Position numbers and translations under genes: made by a program. Source: Bradyrhizobium arachidis (GTDB taxonomy: Bacteria; Pseudomonadota; Alphaproteobacteria; Rhizobiales; Xanthobacteraceae). From it: DNA of 64,000 bases. Shown piece by piece: positions 24,990-32,948 of this stretch. The stretch spans positions 124,001 to 188,000 of the forward strand of contig NZ_CP030050.1 of assembly GCF_015291705.1 (NCBI RefSeq). The letters run 5' to 3'. Under the pieces are notes generated by a model. It made no database searches, was not told where the DNA came from, and saw only the letters and a program-made list of their open reading frames with translations. How positions within the stretch are numbered: position 1 is the first letter of the stretch; each line of letters starts with the position of its first letter.

Positions 24990-25796
24990 TTAACGTCCCA
25001 GCGCCAGCGCGATCAGGCCGAGCGTGCCGACGATGACGCGCCACCAAGCGAACACCACGAAACCGTGGCGGGTGACGTAGCCGAGGAACGCCTTCACCAC
25101 GATGATCGCGGTGATGAACGACACCACGAAGCCGATCGCGACGATGCCCATGTGGTCCATCGTCATCTCGGAGCGGTTCTTGTAGAAGTCGTAGGCGAAT
25201 GCGCCGATCATGGTGGGGATGGCGAGGAAGAACGAGAACTCCGCCGCGGCGCGCTTGTCGGCGCCCAGGAACATCGCGGCGACGATGCTGGCGCCGGAGC
25301 GCGACACGCCCGGGATCATGGCGACGCACTGCGCGATGCCGATATAGAGGTACATCAGTAGCGGAAATTTGGTTGCGTCATGCTCACGCGGCTTGAGATC
25401 GAGCTTGTCGACCCAGAGCAGGATGGCGCCGCCGACGATCAGCGTGAAGCACACGACCCAGGGATTGAACAGCACGCTCTTGATGTATTTGCCGGCGACG
25501 AGGCCGACCACGACGGCCGGCAGGAACGCCACCAGCACGCCGATCACGAAACGGCGTGCATAGGCATCGCCCGTGAACAGGCCGATCGCGACATCCCAGA
25601 GCTTCCTGAAGTAGAGCCCGACGATCGCGAGGATCGCACCCAGCTGGATCAGAACCGTAAACGAATCCCAGAAGGCGCCTTCGCCGAGGCCGAAGAAGCG
25701 CTCCGCGAGCAGCAGGTGGCCGGTCGAGGACACGGGAAGGAACTCGGTCACACCCTCGATGATGCCGAGGATCACTGCCCGTATTGCATCTGACAT
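24990..25796 (-). CDS. uppP: Undecaprenyl-diphosphate phosphatase
   Basis: A 268-residue BacA/UppP membrane enzyme. The two signature regions are EGVTEFLPVSSTGHLLL (residues ~15-31, E/S/H catalytic set) and MIPGVSRSGASIVAAMFLG (about 160-178, P-G-x-S-R-S-G). About eight hydrophobic helices are seen. It regenerates undecaprenyl phosphate on the periplasmic side for peptidoglycan and O-antigen synthesis and gives bacitracin tolerance. It sits directly upstream of the DprE1/DprE2-like pair, which would use the same lipid carrier class. It is divergent from the GST gene. Confidence 0.95.
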   Translation of the reverse strand: MSDAIRAVILGIIEGVTEFLPVSSTGHLLLAERFFGLGEGAFWDSFTVLIQLGAILAIVGLYFRKLWDVAIGLFTGDAYARRFVIGVLVAFLPAVVVGLVAGKYIKSVLFNPWVVCFTLIVGGAILLWVDKLDLKPREHDATKFPLLMYLYIGIAQCVAMIPGVSRSGASIVAAMFLGADKRAAAEFSFFLAIPTMIGAFAYDFYKNRSEMTMDHMGIVAIGFVVSFITAIIVVKAFLGYVTRHGFVVFAWWRVIVGTLGLIALALGR

Positions 25797-25965
25797 ATTT
25801 ACGGTCCATTTCGGCTGGAAAAGCGGGGCTCTTCTCGCCTATTCCCCTAAATGCTGCAATCGCAAAATGCGGCGTCTCGCACTTGCTTCGCAGTTTTGAG
25901 GAACTAGTGTGGCGCCGCACAAACATTGATGGATTCTTAAGCACCATCAAATAGTCAAAGGCTTC

Positions 25966-26658
25966 ATGTTTACGCTGTTTCATCATCCGTTCTGTCCGCA
26001 TTCGCGCTTCATCCGCCTGATCGCGGGCGAATACGGGCTCGATCTGAAGCTGATCGAGGAGCGCAGCTGGGAACGGCGCGAGGCATTTCTGCTGCTCAAT
26101 GCGGCCGGCACGACGCCCGTACTGGTGGACGACGAGCAGCCGCCGATCCCGGGCGCGGCCATCATCGCCGAATATGTCGACGAGGCCTATGGCGCCGGGA
26201 TGGGACCCAAGCGCCTGATGCCGGAGACGACCTTCGAGCGCGTCGAGGTGCGCCGACTGATGGCCTGGTTCAACGAGAAGTTCTTCGAGGAGGTCTCGCA
26301 CCCGCTCGTCACCGAGCGCATCTACAAGCGCTTCATGAGCGAGGAGAATGGCGGCGGTCCGCCTTCGGCCGACGTGATGCGCGCGGCCAAGGCCAACGTG
26401 CGCTATCATCTGGCCTATATCGGCTGGCTGGCGCAGACGCGCAACTTCCTCGCCGGCGACCGGCTCACCTACGCGGATCTCGCCGCCGCGGCGCATCTTT
26501 CGGCGATCGACTATCTGGGCGACGTGCCATGGAGCGAGGACGACGCAGCGAAGGCGTGGTACGCGCGGGTGAAATCCCGCCCGTCGTTCCGTCCACTGCT
26601 GAGCGAATGGCTGGCCGGCGTGCCGGCGTCGCGGACCTACGTGGACCTGGATTTCTGA
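25966..26658 (+). CDS. Glutathione S-transferase family protein
   Basis: 230 residues. The N-terminal thioredoxin-like domain is [73 protein letters not shown], with the cis-Pro in T-T-P-V-L and the E-S/A-x-x-I-x-x-Y-x glutathione-binding turn. The C-terminal all-helical domain includes [28 protein letters not shown] (N-capping box with Asp). A CPHS sequence stands where the catalytic Ser/Cys is in several bacterial GSTs. The last ~50 bp overlap the candidate ATG of queG, and the stop overlaps a CTG that may be its true start, so the two are co-transcribed. Confidence 0.88.
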   Translation: MFTLFHHPFCPHSRFIRLIAGEYGLDLKLIEERSWERREAFLLLNAAGTTPVLVDDEQPPIPGAAIIAEYVDEAYGAGMGPKRLMPETTFERVEVRRLMAWFNEKFFEEVSHPLVTERIYKRFMSEENGGGPPSADVMRAAKANVRYHLAYIGWLAQTRNFLAGDRLTYADLAAAAHLSAIDYLGDVPWSEDDAAKAWYARVKSRPSFRPLLSEWLAGVPASRTYVDLDF

Positions 26659-27782
26659 ACTCCGACCCGACTGAACTGAAGACGGCGCTCGCGCGCGAGG
26701 CGCGGGCGCTCGGCTTCGACTGCATCGGCATCACCGAGCCCGGCACGATCGAAAAGGCCGGCGCGCATTTCCTCGAATTCATCGCCTCGGGCGGCCATGG
26801 CGACATGGACTGGCTCGCGAACCAGCCGGAGCGCCGCGTCGATCCGCGCGGGCTGTGGGCCGACGTGCGCAGCGTCATCATGCTCGGCGTCAATTACGGC
26901 CCCGATTCCGATCCGCTCGCGATCCTGAACGAGCGCACGCGCGCGGCGATCTCGGTCTATGCGCAGGGCGACGACTACCACGATCTCATCAAGAAACGTC
27001 TGAAGGCATTGGCGCGCTGGCTGGTCGCGACCGCGCCGTCCGAAGTGAAGGTGTTCGTCGACACCGCCGCAGTGATGGAGAAGCCGCTCGCGCAGGCCGC
27101 ACATCTGGGCTGGCAGGGCAAGCACACCAATCTGGTCTCGCGCGAGTTCGGCTCGTGGCTATTCCTCGGCGCGATCTACACCACGCTGGAGCTGCCGCGC
27201 GATGTTGCCGAGATCGATCATTGCGGCTCGTGCCGGGCCTGCCTCGACATCTGCCCGACCTCTGCATTTCCCGCGCCGTACCAGCTCGATGCGCGGCGCT
27301 GCATCTCCTATCTCACCATCGAGAACAAGGGCCCGATCCCGCACGAGTTTCGTAAAGCGATGGGCAACCGCATCTATGGCTGCGATGATTGCCTCGCGGC
27401 GTGTCCCTGGAACAAGTTCGCGCAGGAGGGACGAGAAGCCAAGCTCGCCGCGCGTGATGAATTGCGCGCGCCTGGTCTTGCTGAGCTTTCACGGCTCGAT
27501 GACGCAGCGTTCCGCGCGCTGTTCACGAAGTCGCCGGTCAAGCGCATCGGCCGCGATCGATTCTTGCGGAATGTGCTGATTGCGATTGGCAACTCCGGCG
27601 AGGCGGCGCTGGCGGATGAGGCGCGGCGATTGCTTGACGATGCGAGTCCGCTGGTGCGCGGGGCGGCGGTGTGGGCGCTGGGGCAGTTGGCGTCGCGGGA
27701 AGAGCTTGAGGCGCTGAAGGCAGCGGCAATAAGCAACGAGCGCGACGAGAGCGTTCGTGAGGAATGGCGCGCCGCTCTCTGA
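26607..27782 (+). CDS. queG: Epoxyqueuosine reductase QueG
   Basis: About 390 residues. The cobalamin-dependent reductase domain begins at [26 protein letters not shown] and includes [10 protein letters not shown] and [30 protein letters not shown]. Two [4Fe-4S] motifs follow: [16 protein letters not shown] and [10 protein letters not shown]. The C-terminal ~70 residues are HEAT/PBS-like repeats ([24 protein letters not shown]). It catalyses the last step of queuosine synthesis in tRNA. The start is uncertain: ATG 26607 lies inside the GST gene, while conservation begins at a CTG (26655) that overlaps the GST stop as CTGA. Confidence 0.92.
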   Translation: MAGRRAGVADLRGPGFLNSDPTELKTALAREARALGFDCIGITEPGTIEKAGAHFLEFIASGGHGDMDWLANQPERRVDPRGLWADVRSVIMLGVNYGPDSDPLAILNERTRAAISVYAQGDDYHDLIKKRLKALARWLVATAPSEVKVFVDTAAVMEKPLAQAAHLGWQGKHTNLVSREFGSWLFLGAIYTTLELPRDVAEIDHCGSCRACLDICPTSAFPAPYQLDARRCISYLTIENKGPIPHEFRKAMGNRIYGCDDCLAACPWNKFAQEGREAKLAARDELRAPGLAELSRLDDAAFRALFTKSPVKRIGRDRFLRNVLIAIGNSGEAALADEARRLLDDASPLVRGAAVWALGQLASREELEALKAAAISNERDESVREEWRAAL

Positions 27783-27842
27783 CCCTCATCCTGAGGAGCA
27801 GAGACTTGATTTCCCCGCGCATTCCCTCAAGATTCGCGCACC

Positions 27843-28643
27843 ATGACAACAAACATGCCTTTCTTCATCCGCAACGGCGATACTTTCCATCCGACGGAAG
27901 TGGCCAATGGCCCGTGGGATCCGAAATCGCTGCACGGGCGCGTCATCATCGGCCTGCTCGGCTTCGCCATCGAGGAGCGCCATTCAGGGCCTGAATTCGT
28001 GCCGGCGCGGCTCACCGTCGACATGTTCCGGCTGCCGACCATCGACAAGCCGATCGAGGTAACGACGCGGCTCGTGCGCGACGGCCTGCGCATCCGCGTG
28101 GTGGAAGCGGAATTCTTTTCCGGCGGGGTCAGCATGGCGCGCGCCTCGTGCCAGCTGTTGCGCAAGACGCAAAATCCCGACGGCAATGTCTGGTCGCCTC
28201 CGAACTGGGACGTGCCGAAACCATCAGACATTCCAAAGCCAACCGATCCGAGGCTCGGCATGAACGGTAAATGGACGACGCGCCCCATTGTCGGCCACAT
28301 GGGCTCGCTCGGCCCGCGCCGGCTGTGGATGAGCGAGGTGCGCGAGCTCGTCGCCGGCGTGCCGATGACGCCGTTCGTGCATGTCGCTGTTGGTGCCGAT
28401 TTCGCCAGCCCCTTTGCCAATGCCGGCGACAAGGGGCTCGGCTACATCAACAGCGACGTCACGATCTATCTGCACCGGCTGCCGGTGACGAACTGGATCG
28501 GCTTCGACGTGGTGAACCACCATGCGACCGAAGGCGTCGCGATCGGCGAATGCTGGCTCTATGACGAACAGGGCCCGATCGGCACCGCGACGGTCGCCGC
28601 ACTGGCGCAGCGCAAGCCGATGGCGAAGCCACCGCCGCCGTAA
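27843..28643 (+). CDS. Acyl-CoA thioesterase-like (hotdog-fold) family protein
   Basis: 266 residues, with two tandem hotdog-like halves typical of the TesB-like thioesterase family: LHGRVIIGLLGFAIEERHSGPEFVPARLTVDMFRLPTIDKPIEVTTRLVRDGLRIRVVEAEFFSGGVSMARASCQLL and ...SPFANAGDKGLGYINSDVTIYLHRLPVTNWIGFDVVNHHATEGVAIGECWLYDEQGPIGTATVAAL. The pattern of a first half that binds and a second half with GxxWLYD and a final Q is seen in this group. It probably hydrolyses or binds acyl-CoA; no substrate is evident. It starts 60 bp after queG on the same strand. Confidence 0.75.
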   Translation: MTTNMPFFIRNGDTFHPTEVANGPWDPKSLHGRVIIGLLGFAIEERHSGPEFVPARLTVDMFRLPTIDKPIEVTTRLVRDGLRIRVVEAEFFSGGVSMARASCQLLRKTQNPDGNVWSPPNWDVPKPSDIPKPTDPRLGMNGKWTTRPIVGHMGSLGPRRLWMSEVRELVAGVPMTPFVHVAVGADFASPFANAGDKGLGYINSDVTIYLHRLPVTNWIGFDVVNHHATEGVAIGECWLYDEQGPIGTATVAALAQRKPMAKPPPP

Positions 28644-28744
28644 CCGTCATTCCGGGGCGTGCGAAGCACGAGCCCGGAATCCATACTCCCGATCGTGGTT
28701 ATGGATTCCGGGCTCGCGCCAAGTGGCGCGCCCCGGAATGACGG
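28644..28744. repeat. Palindromic repeat, CCGTCATTCCGGGG family
   Basis: An interrupted palindrome: CCGTCATTCCGGGGCG at the left end and CGCCCCGGAATGACGG at the right, with a second inner pair CCCGGAATCCATA/TATGGATTCCGGG. Related elements are at 47345-47428, 51414-51514 and 59534-59575. It lies between the convergent thioesterase and NTF2-like genes. Confidence 0.8.
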
Positions 28745-28754
28745 GAGGAGAGAG

Positions 28755-29222
28755 CTACACCAAATGCCGCTTCATCTCCGGCCGCGCCTTCAGCTCGGCG
28801 CCCTGCTTGGCGACGATCTTCGCAATTCTTTCAGGCGCGAACTTCAGATCGACAAACGCCGGTGCGGTGTTGGCGACCTCGTGATAGTTCACGATCTTGC
28901 CGTCACGCAGCGTCATGATCGCGACGCCCTCGAACATCGCCCGCGCGCCGTTCGCTTCCGGCAGGGTGGAGCGATAGCTGAAGGTGTAGCGGGCATAGAG
29001 CGTGGTGCCGTCGGTGACGGGGTCATGCATGTTCCAGCGGAAATCGGTCGCCGTGCGATAGAACCAGTCGTCGATCATCGCCGCGATCTTCTCGCGGCCG
29101 GCGAAGGCGCCGTAAAAGACGTCGTGATAGACGCCGCCCTCGGTGAACAATTCAGCGAAGGCCCGGCCATTGCGCTGCTCGACGGCGTCGCAGAAGGCGC
29201 GCAGCATGGCGGTGGTGGTCAT
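28755..29222 (-). CDS. NTF2-like / SnoaL-like family protein
   Basis: 155 residues with an N-terminal helix-rich MTTTAMLRAFCDAVEQRNGRAFAELFTEGGVYHDVFYGAFAGREKIAAMIDDWFYR and later strands GTTLYARYTFSYRSTLPEANGARAMFEGVAIMTLRDGKIVNYHEVAN. This is the cone-shaped alpha+beta fold of SnoaL/limonene-epoxide hydrolase/ketosteroid isomerase relatives. Asp/His residues in the cavity are consistent with an enzyme or a small-ligand binder, but no function can be assigned. It is flanked by palindromic repeats on both sides. Confidence 0.8.
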   Translation of the reverse strand: MTTTAMLRAFCDAVEQRNGRAFAELFTEGGVYHDVFYGAFAGREKIAAMIDDWFYRTATDFRWNMHDPVTDGTTLYARYTFSYRSTLPEANGARAMFEGVAIMTLRDGKIVNYHEVANTAPAFVDLKFAPERIAKIVAKQGAELKARPEMKRHLV

Positions 29223-29246
29223 TGGCGTTGCCTCCCAACCTCTTGG

Positions 29247-29345
29247 TCATGCCCCGCGAAAGCGGGGCATCCAGTACGCCGCGGCTTCTCGGCTAGATCA
29301 CCACGGCCGCGGCGTACTGGATCGTCCGCCTTCGCGGACGATGAC
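29247..29345. repeat. Palindromic repeat, ATCCAGTACGCCGCGG family
   Basis: Composite hairpins: CCCCGCGAAAGCGGGGC near the left end, arms ATCCAGTACGCCGCGG/CCGCGGCGTACTGGAT in the centre, and GTCCGCCTTCGCGGAC at the right end, bounded by TCATG and its complement-like ATGA. It fills the gap between the NTF2-like and hydrolase genes. Confidence 0.75.
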
Positions 29346-29365
29346 ACCGGATGTTTGGAGACACT

Positions 29366-30154
29366 TCACCCGATCTCGGCCACCGCGGCAAGAATGCGCG
29401 CGATGTCCTGCGGGCGGGAGAGGCGGTGGTCGCCGTCCTGGATCATGGTCAGCACGACGTCGTCGGCCGGCAGGCGATGCGTCAGCGCGAAGGCGTGCTG
29501 CCACGGCACATCGGGATCCTGCGCGCCTTGCAGAATGCGCACGGGACAGCCGAGATCGATGGCGCTGCCGAGCACGAGATGGTTGCGGCCCTCCTCGATC
29601 AGGTTCCGCGTGATCGGATAGGGCGAGCCGTCGCCATAGTCCGACGGTCGCAACCAGAAGCCCTTGGTCTCGATCTCCTTCTTCACCGCGGACGAAAAGT
29701 TCTTCCACATCAGTTCCTCAGTGAAATCGGGCGCCGGTGCGATCAGCACGAGGCCCGCCAGCGAGGCTTTGCCGGAACGCTTCCTGATCTCGCGCGCGAG
29801 CAGCAGCGCCATCCAGCCGCCCATGGAGGAGCCGATCAGGATCTGCGGTCCCTCGCAGAACCGCTCGAACACTGCGACGCTGTCCTCGAGCCAGCTGCCG
29901 ATGGTTCCATCGGCAAAATTGCCGCTGGATTCACCATGACCGGAATAGTCGAACCGGACCGCGGCACGGCCGTGCTCCCCAGCCCAGGCATCCAGCGCCT
30001 GGGCCTTGCCGCCCTGCATGTCCGATTTGAAGCCGCCGAGCCAGACCAGCCCGGGTCCTTGACCGCGCCGGCTGCGCACCGCGATTTTGCGCGCGGATGG
30101 ACCCTCGCCCACATCGATGAAGTCGAGCATGGCATCAGGAATTGTTTCGGTCAT
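29366..30154 (-). CDS. Alpha/beta hydrolase
   Basis: A 262-residue serine hydrolase. The nucleophile elbow is ILIGSSMGGWMALLLAREI (G-x-S-x-G, Ser near residue 110). The acid is probably Asp in LQGAQDPDVPW and the base His in MIQDGDHRLSRPQD. The oxyanion region is GLVWLGGFKSDMQGGKAQALDAW. RFDYSGHGESSG is the standard strand 4 motif. It resembles the ABHD10/palmitoyl thioesterase-like and BioH-like clans; substrate is unknown. Monocistronic, divergent from infC with a 250-bp gap. Confidence 0.85.
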   Translation of the reverse strand: MTETIPDAMLDFIDVGEGPSARKIAVRSRRGQGPGLVWLGGFKSDMQGGKAQALDAWAGEHGRAAVRFDYSGHGESSGNFADGTIGSWLEDSVAVFERFCEGPQILIGSSMGGWMALLLAREIRKRSGKASLAGLVLIAPAPDFTEELMWKNFSSAVKKEIETKGFWLRPSDYGDGSPYPITRNLIEEGRNHLVLGSAIDLGCPVRILQGAQDPDVPWQHAFALTHRLPADDVVLTMIQDGDHRLSRPQDIARILAAVAEIG

Positions 30155-30294
30155 GGAACGTTTACTCTGGCTGTGCGGTTTCAGCAGTTCTAGGCGCGTG
30201 CGATTGAGTAACCGCTGCCGGCATTGTCCCTTTGGGACGCTTGCGGAACAGAAGCAAGGTGTCTATGTCGGTCAGCGTGCCGACAGGCGTGGCC

Positions 30295-30320
30295 CAAATG
30301 CCTCGCATTTGAGGGTTTTT
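30295..30320 (+). terminator. Terminator-like hairpin in the infC leader (possible attenuator)
   Basis: A perfect 7-bp stem CAAATGC (30295-30301) / GCATTTG (30305-30311) with CTC loop, followed by AGGG and TTTTT at 30316-30320. There is no upstream plus-strand gene to terminate (the neighbour at 30154 runs the other way). If infC is transcribed from a promoter above this point, the hairpin sits in its leader about 85 nt before the start. Confidence 0.5.
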
Positions 30321-30405
30321 CGCCTCTCGCACACGCGACTTGCTTGCCGGCAAACGCTTCTTCCTTCAAAATAGCCGCTTCTTTCACAACTTTGGAGAAC
30401 CACCC

Positions 30406-30945
30406 ATTCGCCGTCCTAATAAAGCTCCGCCCGCTGCCAGCAAAGACGGGCCGCGCATCAATGATGATATTCGCAATGCGCAGATCCAGCTGATCGATCA
30501 GACCGGTGATAATAAAGGCACGGTCGAGACCGTCGTCGCCATCCGGATGGCCCAGGAAGCTGGCATGGATCTGGTCGAGATTTCGCCGAATACCAGCCCT
30601 CCCGTCTGCAAGATCATGGACTACGGGAAGTACAAGTATTCCGCTCAGAAGAAAGCCGCGGAAGCCCGCAAGCGGCAGAAGACCGTCGAGATCAAGGAGA
30701 TCAAGCTCCGCCCGATGATCGACGATCACGATTACGACGTGAAGATGCGCGCGATGCAGCGGTTCTTCGAAGAGGGCGACAAGGTCAAGATCACGCTGCG
30801 CTATCGTGGCCGCGAAATGGCGCATCAGGAGATCGGCACCAAGCTTCTGGACAAGATCAAGACCGACGTCGCCGAGCTCGCCAAGGTCGAGCAGGACGCA
30901 CGGTTCGAAGGTCGCCAGGTCGTCATGGTGCTGGCGCCGCGCTGA
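30406..30945 (+). CDS. infC: Translation initiation factor IF-3, with AUU start codon
   Basis: 179 residues. The N-domain is [78 protein letters not shown]; the linker and C-domain are [53 protein letters not shown]. Conservation begins exactly at ATT CGC CGT CCT (30406), with TTTGGAG eight bases upstream, and the family length fits. The nearest ATG/GTG/TTG is 66 bp upstream and has no ribosome site. AUU is the autoregulated infC start known from E. coli, which IF-3 itself discriminates against. A terminator follows at 30976. Confidence 0.93.
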   Translation: MRRPNKAPPAASKDGPRINDDIRNAQIQLIDQTGDNKGTVETVVAIRMAQEAGMDLVEISPNTSPPVCKIMDYGKYKYSAQKKAAEARKRQKTVEIKEIKLRPMIDDHDYDVKMRAMQRFFEEGDKVKITLRYRGREMAHQEIGTKLLDKIKTDVAELAKVEQDARFEGRQVVMVLAPR

Positions 30946-30975
30946 GGCGAGCTTTTCAGGGGACTTGAGAATTCA

Positions 30976-31008
30976 ACGGCCCGTCCGGATCTCCGGCGGG
31001 CCGTTTTG
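30976..31008 (+). terminator. Rho-independent terminator of infC
   Basis: ACGGCCCG (30976-30983) pairs with CGGGCCGT (30997-31004) and TCCGG with CCGG inside it. The stem is followed by TTTGCTTTGG. It lies 30 bp after the infC stop, so infC does not read into rpmI-rplT. Confidence 0.75.
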
Positions 31009-31054
31009 CTTTGGTCGCGGTACAAGCCACGAATTCGGCTCGAATGCTCGGCCA

Positions 31055-31459
31055 CTACGTCCGCGTCGCCTGCCAGGTGCCGCTGCACTGGTCGCCGGAG
31101 ATGATGCCTTTCCAAGAGCCTGCGCCGTTCACGCCGGCGAGGCGGCCGCCGCCGCTCGCATGGGACGCGCCGACCGAGACCTCGACCGCGACCGCGCCGG
31201 AGCGGTTGATCCGGCCCGAGACCCGGCCGCCGCCGGCGGACGACACCCGGCTGCCTGCCACGGTGAAGGGGACGCTGTAGCCGGAGCTGCAATTGCCCCG
31301 GGTGGTGGCGAAGGTGACGTTCCAGATGCCGTCATAGCCGCCGACACGGGCGTCGGCAGTCGACGGCAGCGCCGCAGTGGCGAGCACGGCGAACAGCACC
31401 AGATGGCGCGGGCGGGCGAAATTGGTCAGCGACGAAAGAAATTGCGGGAAATGGGCCAT
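31055..31459 (-). CDS. Small exported protein of unknown function
   Basis: 134 residues. The N-terminus carries a long n-region then a hydrophobic core and likely cleavage (PRHLVLFAVLATAALPSTADARV, after ADA). The mature part is Gly/Ser-rich with two cysteines that could pair (NCSSGYSVPF and GDQCSGTWQATRT), in a repeated beta pattern (YDGIWNVTFATTRGNC, GRVSGRINRSGAVAVEVSVGASHASGGGRLAG, GSWKGIISGDQCSGTW). Small secreted Rhizobiales proteins with a YDG-x-W...C...G-x-W layout are common, and their function is not known. It is on the opposite strand to infC and rpmI. Confidence 0.7.
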   Translation of the reverse strand: MAHFPQFLSSLTNFARPRHLVLFAVLATAALPSTADARVGGYDGIWNVTFATTRGNCSSGYSVPFTVAGSRVSSAGGGRVSGRINRSGAVAVEVSVGASHASGGGRLAGVNGAGSWKGIISGDQCSGTWQATRT

Positions 31460-31685
31460 TTTGGTCCTGCTCCGAGCGACACGGCTGGGATATGAGGGGT
31501 GACAACCTGCAATAGTCGGCGAGCCGGTTCCGGCGGTTCATCGTTGCCAATCGGCCTGTCCTCTGGCATAAGCCCAGCCTTCATCGCCCGGCTGATTTAA
31601 GGGCTGCCGTGGCGGTGTTCGTGCGGGTGTCGCGCTTGTTCGCGAAAACCTGAGCACAATCAACGCTCTAACGAGCATTTTTGAC

Positions 31686-31719
31686 GGCCAGCCGCCTTCG
31701 CGGGCGGATCTCTGTGGCC
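31686..31719 (+). promoter_or_regulatory. Two-tier hairpin directly upstream of the rpmI ribosome site
   Basis: Outer pair GGCCA (31686-31690)/TGGCC (31715-31719) encloses inner pair CCGCC (31692-31696)/GGCGG (31703-31707) with a TTCGCG loop. The rpmI Shine-Dalgarno AGGAG starts four bases after the structure. It may be the operator for autoregulation by ribosomal protein L20 or L35; that is inference from position and from the known feedback control of this operon in other bacteria. Confidence 0.45.
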
Positions 31720-31733
31720 ATTAGGAGAGCCAA

Positions 31734-31934
31734 ATGCCCAAGCTGAAGACCAAATCGGGCGCTAAAAAGCGCTTCAAGGTGACTGCCACCGGCAAAGTGA
31801 TGCACGCCCAGCGCGGCAAGCGTCACGGCATGATCAAGCGGACGAAGAAGCAGATCCGTCAGCTCCGCGGCACCCGCGTGCTGTTCAAGACCGACGGCGA
31901 CAACGTCAAGAAGTACTTCTTGCCGAACGCCTGA
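31734..31934 (+). CDS. rpmI: 50S ribosomal protein L35
   Basis: 66 residues, [51 protein letters not shown], an unmistakable bL35. Very basic, binds 23S rRNA late in 50S assembly. Shine-Dalgarno TTAGGAGAG precedes ATG by 5-6 bases. It is followed 80 bp later by rplT on the same strand. Confidence 0.97.
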   Translation: MPKLKTKSGAKKRFKVTATGKVMHAQRGKRHGMIKRTKKQIRQLRGTRVLFKTDGDNVKKYFLPNA

Positions 31935-32014
31935 TCGCGTCCACGATCACTGCCATCCGTGCCGCGCATCCCGCGGCAATCCGATAACCGAAGTCATCTC
32001 TGAAGGATTTTGTC

Positions 32015-32374
32015 ATGTCTCGCGTCAAACGCGGTGTGACCGCCCACGCCAAGCACAAGAAAGTCTACAAGGCCGCCAAGGGCTTCTACGGCCGCCGCAA
32101 GAACACCATCCGCGCCGCCAAGCCGGCCGTGGAGAAGGCCCAGCAATACGCCTTCCGCGACCGCAAGCGTAAGAAGCGCACCTTCCGCGCGCTCTGGATC
32201 CAGCGCATCAACGCCGCCGTCCGTCCGTTCGGCCTGACCTACAGCCGATTTATCGACGGCATGGCCAAGTCCGGGATCACCGTGGACCGCAAGGTGCTGT
32301 CGGATCTCGCGATCACCGAGCCCGCCGCGTTCCAGGCGATCGCCGAGAAGGCCAAAGCCGCGCTCGCGGCCTGA
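32015..32374 (+). CDS. rplT: 50S ribosomal protein L20
   Basis: 119 residues, with [68 protein letters not shown], the full bL20 sequence. It binds 23S rRNA early in 50S assembly and, in E. coli and Bacillus, represses its own operon. Shine-Dalgarno GAAGGA lies upstream of the ATG. Its 3' end meets a small convergent gene 8 bp away. Confidence 0.97.
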   Translation: MSRVKRGVTAHAKHKKVYKAAKGFYGRRKNTIRAAKPAVEKAQQYAFRDRKRKKRTFRALWIQRINAAVRPFGLTYSRFIDGMAKSGITVDRKVLSDLAITEPAAFQAIAEKAKAALAA

Positions 32375-32382
32375 GGCTTGCG

Positions 32383-32796
32383 CTAGCGGGCCTTCTGGCC
32401 CGCAGCCTTCAGCGCGCGTTGCGAGTGACGCTGGGCGACCTCCGCCCGGCAAAAAGCTGCGAACGAGAGATACATGGTGCCGGACTTGTTCCGGTACTTG
32501 AGGTCGCATGCGCGCATCTCGCGTTTGTAAGCCTGATGCTGCGCCGTGCTGAGGCCGGGCATGAAGTCCGCCTCGCATTTCTTCTCGACGGCGGCGCCGA
32601 GCTGGACATCGCCGCTCGCGGTCAATTGGCAATCCTGAAACAGCTTCATCGCGCTCGCGCAGCTCTTCTGGGTGCTGATGGCGTCGGCCACCTCGTCCAG
32701 CGTCATGGATTTATCCATGCAGACCATGGCGCGCGCAGGGGTGCCTGCGACCGACAGAACGACGGCCAGAACAGCCAGGCAGGATTTCGAAAGCAT
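32383..32796 (-). CDS. Small exported cysteine-containing protein of unknown function
   Basis: 137 residues from the ATG at 32796, which has GGAGACA upstream. Signal peptide MLSKSCLAVLAVVLSVAGTPARAMV, cleavage after ARA. The mature region is helical with conserved-looking cysteines (MVCMDKSMTLDEVADAI, QKSCASAMKLFQDCQ, VEKKCEADFMPG, MRACDLKYR, FAAFCRAEVAQRH), six or more Cys suggesting disulfides in the periplasm. No family is recognised. It is convergent with rplT; a 7-bp GCGGGCC/GGCCCGC hairpin (32386-32403) at its end may serve as terminator for both. Confidence 0.7.
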   Translation of the reverse strand: MLSKSCLAVLAVVLSVAGTPARAMVCMDKSMTLDEVADAISTQKSCASAMKLFQDCQLTASGDVQLGAAVEKKCEADFMPGLSTAQHQAYKREMRACDLKYRNKSGTMYLSFAAFCRAEVAQRHSQRALKAAGQKAR

Positions 32797-32948
32797 CGCA
32801 AATGTCTCCTCGTATCCCCGTTGGTGCCGGGCCCCCGCGTGAGGTTCAACCCTGCCGTCCGTCAGCCCGAAATGACCGGCTTTTTGCTTGACGTTACGGC
32901 CTTCGGGCGGCGACAACCCAGCCGAATTTTTGCAGCAAGGATTTGACA

